40,650 nucleotides of DNA from Candidatus Eisenbacteria bacterium (GTDB lineage: Bacteria > Orphanbacterota > Orphanbacteria > Orphanbacterales > Orphanbacteraceae). Numbering within the stretch: position 1 is the stretch's first letter; each line of letters begins with the position of its first letter. The position numbers and the translations under genes are program-made. Shown piece after piece: positions 40,609 through 40,650 of this stretch. The stretch is taken from positions 1 to 40,650 of the forward strand of contig JAFGGD010000028.1 in assembly GCA_016930695.1 (NCBI GenBank), written 5' to 3'. Below the pieces are notes generated by a model that did not search any database, was not told the origin of the DNA, and was given only the letters and a program-made list of their open reading frames with translations.

Positions 40609-40650
40609 TCCGGATGCTTCCGCATCCTCCCTCTTCTCGCTCGCCGACCC

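Overview
This window reads as chromosomal DNA of an uncultured, high-G+C (about two thirds by eye), Gram-negative bacterium. Outer-membrane-type secreted proteins, a menaquinone methyltransferase, a bacillithiol-pathway deacetylase (BshB1), a sigma-54 activator, secreted M16 and S55 peptidases and a multihaem cytochrome fit a deep-branching FCB-group or 'Candidatus Eisenbacteria'-like organism. That placement is an inference from gene content. Housekeeping promoters are easy to see and follow TTGACA-N17/18-TAgAAT. TTG starts and 4-bp stop/start overlaps are common.

Layout. (1) 1-1.0 kb: an interspersed repeat, then bshB1 on the minus strand. (2) 1.1-3.9 kb: a four-gene, translationally coupled operon. 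It encodes a ParA ATPase fused to a glycogen-binding-like (AMPK-beta/CBM48) domain, a degenerate ParA-like protein, a possible degenerate nuclease-fold protein and a small membrane protein. (3) 4.1-10.3 kb: a membrane glycosyltransferase with TPR tail, a second copy of the small membrane protein behind a structured leader, a small exported protein with a near-consensus promoter, and a large TPR-GAF-like-AAA+ sigma-54 activator. (4) 10.5-13.2 kb: archease, RtcB and MenG/UbiE. (5) 13.36-14.78 kb: a tetrahaem lipoprotein whose reading frame is crossed by one UGA. The UGA sits where relatives have a conserved cysteine and is followed by a bacterial SECIS-like hairpin, so I interpret the gene as a selenoprotein. 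(6) 14.9-18.4 kb: a beta-helix protein, an Hsp20 gene with a sigma-54-type promoter, a putative outer-membrane barrel, and a small HTH gene with tandem sigma-28-like promoters flanking a structured RNA. (7) 18.6-28.3 kb: a YugP-like protease, a degenerate CehA/PHP protein, an S55 peptidase, a beta-propeller protein and two M16 peptidase subunits. (8) 28.3-35.4 kb: the classical DUF177-rpmF-plsX-fabH-fabD-fabG-acpP-fabF-rnc cluster. (9) 35.5-36.4 kb: a histidine-kinase-like protein lacking the phospho-accepting histidine. (10) 36.4-40.2 kb: gapA-pgk-tpiA-secG and tRNA-Leu(GAG). (11) 40.2-40.65 kb: a long palindromic element abutting the tRNA, then further copies of the repeat seen at the left end.

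How the parts work together. The fatty-acid block makes acyl-ACP and phosphatidic-acid precursors and sits beside ribosomal protein L32 and RNase III. The gap-pgk-tpi block is the triose part of glycolysis. The ParA-CBM operon may position a polysaccharide-linked cargo (inference). The sigma-54 activator and the sigma-54-like promoter of hsp20 make a plausible but unproven regulatory link. Three promoters sharing a TCAAG/TAAAC-N15-GMCGATA pattern suggest a sigma-28-type regulon that includes the small HTH gene and the atypical kinase. The most novel items are the selenoprotein, the ParA-CBM operon, and the structured RNAs at about 6.5, 18.0 and 40.3 kb.
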